Positions 8,378 through 9,912 of a stretch of DNA of 9,912 bases are shown one piece after another. Under the pieces are notes generated by a model. That model did no database searches. It had not been told where the DNA came from and worked only from the letters and a program-made list of their open reading frames with translations. Positions within the stretch are counted from its first letter, which is position 1; every line of letters starts with the position of its first letter. This stretch comes from JBLFWJ01 sp047611425 (lineage in GTDB: Bacteria > Bacteroidota > Bacteroidia > UBA10329). The stretch is taken from NCBI GenBank assembly GCA_047611425.1, contig JBLFWJ010000128.1, forward strand, positions 1 through 9,912. The letters run 5' to 3'. Both the position numbers and the translations under genes were made by a program.

Positions 8378-8569
8378 ATGATCACAAGCCGCGAACAACA
8401 AGTTCTAAATCTAATTGCCCTAGGCAAGAAGAGCCGTGATATTGCCATATCGCTTGAGCTAAGCGTCCACACAATTCATAATCACCGTAAAAACATGCTT
8501 AAGAAAACTGGTTGTTCCAACACTACGCAGCTGATCATTTGGGGCATGAAAAACGGATTGATCAAATAA
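8378..8569 (+). CDS. Stand-alone LuxR/GerE-type HTH regulator, copy 2 (cassette A)
   Basis: The product (63 residues from the first ATG) is a bare LuxR-type DNA-binding domain: MITSREQQVLNLIALGKKS, then IAISLELSVHTIHNHRKNML and KKTGCSNTTQLIIWGMKNGLIK. The same frame is open upstream to a TTG at 8321 and a GTG at 8336. The TTG start is unlikely because the equivalent frame in the sister copy is closed by TGA right after that point, and because the possible promoter overlaps it. The GTG at 8336 sits in an AAGGTGTT word also present before copy 3 and stays possible. The last third of the gene is identical to copy 3 at the DNA level, the first part is not. A tiny membrane-protein gene follows after 30 nt, and both probably share one transcript ending at the terminator at 8758. 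Confidence 0.8.
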   Translation: MITSREQQVLNLIALGKKSRDIAISLELSVHTIHNHRKNMLKKTGCSNTTQLIIWGMKNGLIK

Positions 8570-8599
8570 TTATCAGCAACAGCCGCGACCCTCTATTAC

Positions 8600-8695
8600 A
8601 TGGAAAGCAAATCCGACCATCTTCTCACCATTCTCACATTGGTCATTGCACTCATAGCTGCTATAGGGCTTATGTACATGTTTAGTGGGGCGTGA
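8600..8695 (+). CDS. Small single-helix membrane protein, cassette A (31 residues)
   Basis: An ATG frame of 31 codons starts with MESKSDHLLTILT and continues as a hydrophobic helix (LVIALIAAIGLMYMF) ending SGA before TGA. The polar head with E2, K4, D6 and H7 followed by about 20 apolar residues predicts one membrane span. Support for its being a real gene comes from the sister frame at 9267-9347: same 13-residue start, same 30-nt distance behind a LuxR-type gene, and a hydrophobic tail that has changed in sequence but kept its character. No Shine-Dalgarno sequence is visible. Size and shape recall type I toxin peptides, small regulatory membrane peptides or holin-like peptides, but I recognise no family. 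The function is unknown. Confidence 0.6.
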   Translation: MESKSDHLLTILTLVIALIAAIGLMYMFSGA

Positions 8696-8712
8696 TTTAG
8701 TAAGAATGTTTT

Positions 8713-8755
8713 GAATCCAATCCTGACTCTGCTTGGTTAAAGGTTGGTTGGATTC
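8713..8755. repeat. Inverted repeat directly ahead of the cassette A terminator
   Basis: GAATCCAA (8713-8720) and TTGGATTC (8748-8755) are perfect reverse complements; one wobble and one further pair extend the stem to 10 bp around a loop of roughly 23 nt. It ends 2 nt before the terminator stem, so the RNA 3' end would carry two consecutive hairpins. It could stabilise the transcript or be part of a small RNA. Confidence 0.5.
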
Positions 8756-8757
8756 TT

Positions 8758-8792
8758 AGCCCTGTCCTTGCATTATGGACAGGGCTTTTTTT
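8758..8792 (+). terminator. Intrinsic terminator of cassette A
   Basis: AGCCCTGTCC (8758-8767) pairs perfectly with GGACAGGGCT (8777-8786) around a 9-nt loop and is followed by a run of seven T (8786-8792). It lies 62 nt after the stop of the small membrane-protein gene, so it closes the regulator plus membrane-peptide transcript. No equivalent is present after cassette B. Confidence 0.9.
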
Positions 8793-8948
8793 ACACGCTT
8801 TTATCGAAGGGGTGCTATGAGCTTGATTCTAGTTTATTCGTGATGAATCACCCCCGCAAATAGACCAAATATTCATAGGGTTAGATGAATGGTTTTGGGG
8901 TTGACTGCCAGTGAATAAGAATCTTCTGTGTACGTGTTATACGTAATA

Positions 8949-8990
8949 TTAGCCATTAATGGCTATAAAAATGACCATTAATGGCTATTG
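8949..8990 (+). promoter_or_regulatory. Tandem operator-like element of cassette B
   Basis: AGCCATTAATGGCT (8951-8964) is a perfect 14-bp palindrome. A second site, GACCATTAATGGCT (8973-8986), differs only at its outer left bases and is spaced 22 bp away, exactly as in the sister block at 8282-8323. The block lies just upstream of regulator copy 3 and ends in the same ATTG. Dimeric LuxR-type proteins bind palindromic sites, so autoregulation or cross-regulation among the three small regulators is a reasonable inference. A -33 TTG may be at 8988-8990, but the matching -7 box is poor (CAATTTC at 9011-9017). Confidence 0.6.
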
Positions 8991-9005
8991 TGAAATAAGG
9001 TGTTA

Positions 9006-9236
9006 ATGTTCAATTTCAACACAATGAACAATCAACACCAATCAATAATCTCTAATCGCGAATGTCAAGTGCTGCAAATGGTGGCAGTTGGAAAACGAAG
9101 TTTGGATATCGCGAGCCAGTTTGAACTCAGTGTTTACACGATTAATAATCACCGAAAAAACATGCTTAGAAAAACGGGTTGCTCCAATACTACGCAGCTG
9201 ATCATTTGGGGCATGAAAAACGGATTGATCAAATAA
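9006..9236 (+). CDS. Stand-alone LuxR/GerE-type HTH regulator, copy 3 (cassette B)
   Basis: From the ATG at 9006 the product has 76 residues: a short polar lead (MFNFNTMNNQHQSI), then a complete LuxR-type DNA-binding domain with ISNRECQVLQMVAVGKRS, IASQFELSVYTINNHRKNML and RKTGCSNTTQLIIWGMKNGL. The ATG at 9006 is preferred because AAGG lies 5 nt upstream; GTG at 9000 and ATG at 9024 are alternatives. It has no sensor or receiver domain. It pairs with the tandem sites at 8949-8990 on its left and with a small membrane-protein gene 30 nt to its right. The 3' third matches copy 2 base for base, whereas the 5' part has diverged at many positions, including amino-acid changes. Confidence 0.85.
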   Translation: MFNFNTMNNQHQSIISNRECQVLQMVAVGKRSLDIASQFELSVYTINNHRKNMLRKTGCSNTTQLIIWGMKNGLIK

Positions 9237-9266
9237 TTAATAACCATAAAAGGAACGCTCGCTTAT

Positions 9267-9347
9267 ATGGAAAGCAAATCCGACCATCTTCTTACCATTC
9301 TCACAATCATTACTGGCTCCGCACTGGTTTACATCTTTTGTACATGA
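9267..9347 (+). CDS. Small single-helix membrane protein, cassette B (26 residues)
   Basis: The frame begins MESKSDHLLTILT like its sister at 8600 (39 bases with a single silent change) and then turns into a different hydrophobic tail, IITGSALVYIFCT. One membrane span is predicted. AAAGGA lies 12 nt upstream of the ATG, a fair though distant ribosome site. It sits 30 nt behind regulator copy 3. Its stop codon overlaps the ATG of the following repeat-rich frame (ATGA at 9344-9347), which suggests translational coupling. Conservation of the head with drift of the tail but not its hydrophobicity argues for a real peptide. No family is recognised. Confidence 0.6.
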   Translation: MESKSDHLLTILTIITGSALVYIFCT

Positions 9348-9655
9348 TTGGTTCGAACACACATCAACATAATGCCTCTAGTAGCCCATTTGGCCACCAG
9401 AATACCAGCCTCAAGCCATTGAGCCCCGCATTTTCTTGCCAAACCATTGCCCGTAAGACCTCACGGAGGGCATTTGGCCAAGAAAATGGCCCTAGTAACA
9501 CATTACCAATGGCATTTGACCACCAAAACATAGCTATTGAGGCCTCACCAAGGCCACTTGGGCATCAAAACACCCCTAGTAATGGCAGATTAAGCACAAA
9601 ACAAGCCGAAAACCCTAAGCACCAACCACTAAAACACCCAATAAGATGCCAATAA
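9344..9655 (+). CDS. Repeat-rich hypothetical protein (five 14-residue repeats)
   Basis: The frame of 103 codons starts at an ATG overlapping the stop of the small membrane gene and ends at TAA overlapping the next gene by 10 nt. Residues 15-84 are five consecutive 14-residue units without insertions: PFGHQNTSLKPLSP, AFSCQTIARKTSRR, AFGQENGPSNTLPM, AFDHQNIAIEASPR, PLGHQNTPSNGRLS. Position 2 is F or L, position 5 is Q or E, and position 6 is usually N. There is no signal peptide or membrane segment; the rest is polar and basic, rich in H, Q, N, P and K, probably disordered. The frame could instead be a non-coding 42-bp repeat that happens to stay open; the overlaps on both sides favour translation. 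I do not recognise the family. The same frame is open upstream to a TTG at 9179, but that part only shadows the two genes before it. Confidence 0.45.
   Translation: MIGSNTHQHNASSSPFGHQNTSLKPLSPAFSCQTIARKTSRRAFGQENGPSNTLPMAFDHQNIAIEASPRPLGHQNTPSNGRLSTKQAENPKHQPLKHPIRCQ
9386..9595 (+). repeat. Degenerate 42-bp tandem repeat, five units
   Basis: Units start at 9386, 9428, 9470, 9512 and 9554, each exactly 42 bp. They share a (G/C)CATTTGGCCA-like opening, and most also share a CAAAACA- and CCTAGTAA-like middle. Identity between units is only partial, so the array is old or is kept by selection on its product. It lies within the frame 9344-9655. Confidence 0.65.
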
Positions 9656-9912
9656 TAAATCGCCCAAACACAGATACGCAGCGCCTTAGAGCGCTAAACA
9701 CAGCCAAGGCCAAAGCCACAGTTACAGACCCATCTGCTTTAGCCTTTGATGCCGCTACCCTAGCTAGGTTAGATACTGCATTACCGCAGTTTTCTAAAGA
9801 GGTACAAGAGCGTGGTGCCGCTCTAAGCGCTCAAGCATTGGCAACCGCAAAAGCAAACCCAGCACGCAAAACGTTAAATATGTACATCCGGCATTTTATA
9901 GCCGTATTTAAC
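9646..9912 (+). CDS. Hypothetical protein, N-terminal part only (runs off the right edge)
   Basis: From the ATG at 9646 the frame is open for 89 codons to the window edge, so the C-terminus is missing. The visible part starts MPIINRPNTDTQRLRALNTA, is rich in alanine, lysine and leucine, and looks mainly helical (ALAFDAATLARLDTALPQF, then KEVQERGAALSAQALATAKA and KTLNMYIRHFIAVFN). It lacks a signal peptide. The start overlaps the repeat-rich frame by 10 nt. I do not recognise the function. Base use is A- and C-rich on the coding strand, unlike the genes left of 8000, which may hint at transfer or a different selection regime. Confidence 0.75.
   Translation, partial: MPIINRPNTDTQRLRALNTAKAKATVTDPSALAFDAATLARLDTALPQFSKEVQERGAALSAQALATAKANPARKTLNMYIRHFIAVFN

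Larger units (their letters stand above)
8696..8948. other. Spacer between cassettes A and B
   Basis: Together with the operator block to its right, this makes about 310 bases without a protein gene. It holds the inverted repeat at 8713-8755 and the terminator at 8758-8792. After that come ATTCAT (8871-8876) with ATGAAT (8885-8890), a possible weak hairpin, and TACGT (8931-8935) with ACGTA (8941-8945), a 5-bp inverted repeat beside the operator of cassette B. I see no coding frame of note and no transfer RNA. Confidence 0.5.

Noticed and set aside
9179..9343. Upstream extension of the repeat-rich frame from a TTG at 9179
   Set aside because: It runs out of frame through the 3' end of regulator copy 3 and the whole small membrane gene, both better supported.
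9386..9595. CRISPR array
   Set aside because: The units are contiguous 42-bp degenerate repeats without unique spacers of constant length or conserved direct repeats, and no cas genes are visible.
1..9912. Transfer or ribosomal RNA genes, insertion sequences or an integrase
   Set aside because: I found no cloverleaf-like stretch, no rRNA-like sequence, and no transposase or recombinase motif on either strand by eye.

Overview
The window looks like chromosomal DNA from a Bacteroidota bacterium, probably a flavobacterium-like or sphingobacterium-like marine lineage. Two proteins combine an N-terminal signal peptide with a C-terminal type IX secretion (T9SS) type A sorting tail, a pairing confined to this phylum. 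A lone AddB-like PD-(D/E)XK nuclease of the kind common in Bacteroidota is also present, and most genes lack a clear Shine-Dalgarno sequence. This assignment rests on protein features only.

Left and centre (1-7960) is ordinary chromosome. A leftward gene of unknown function runs off the left edge (1-155). It is followed by about 440 bases without a convincing gene, holding two hairpins. Next come a secreted lamin-tail-like T9SS protein (597-1424, +), a Qnr-like pentapeptide-repeat protein (1451-2008, -), the divergent 927-residue AddB-like nuclease (2099-4882, +), and a 970-residue multidomain T9SS surface protein (4979-7891, +). The last ends at a strong intrinsic terminator (7922-7958).

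The right end (7984-9912) is the unusual part. Three stand-alone LuxR/GerE-type helix-turn-helix proteins of about 63-88 residues lie in a row. The second and third belong to a duplicated cassette whose parts are offset by exactly 667 bp. Each copy has a pair of palindrome-like sites 22 bp apart, a LuxR-type regulator, a 30-nt gap, and a tiny single-helix membrane protein (31 and 26 residues) that opens with the same 13 residues. Cassette A closes with a two-hairpin terminator region. Cassette B instead runs on into a 103-codon frame built of five exact 14-residue (42-bp) degenerate repeats, whose ATG overlaps the small gene's stop, and then into a gene of unknown function cut by the right edge. 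The strand becomes A- and C-rich here, unlike the left side.

My reading, which is inference, is that cassettes A and B are a regulator plus membrane-peptide module that was duplicated and partly homogenised. Its tandem operators may let the regulators control themselves and one another, and in copy B also the repeat ORF and the unknown gene behind it. No function is shown by the sequence alone.
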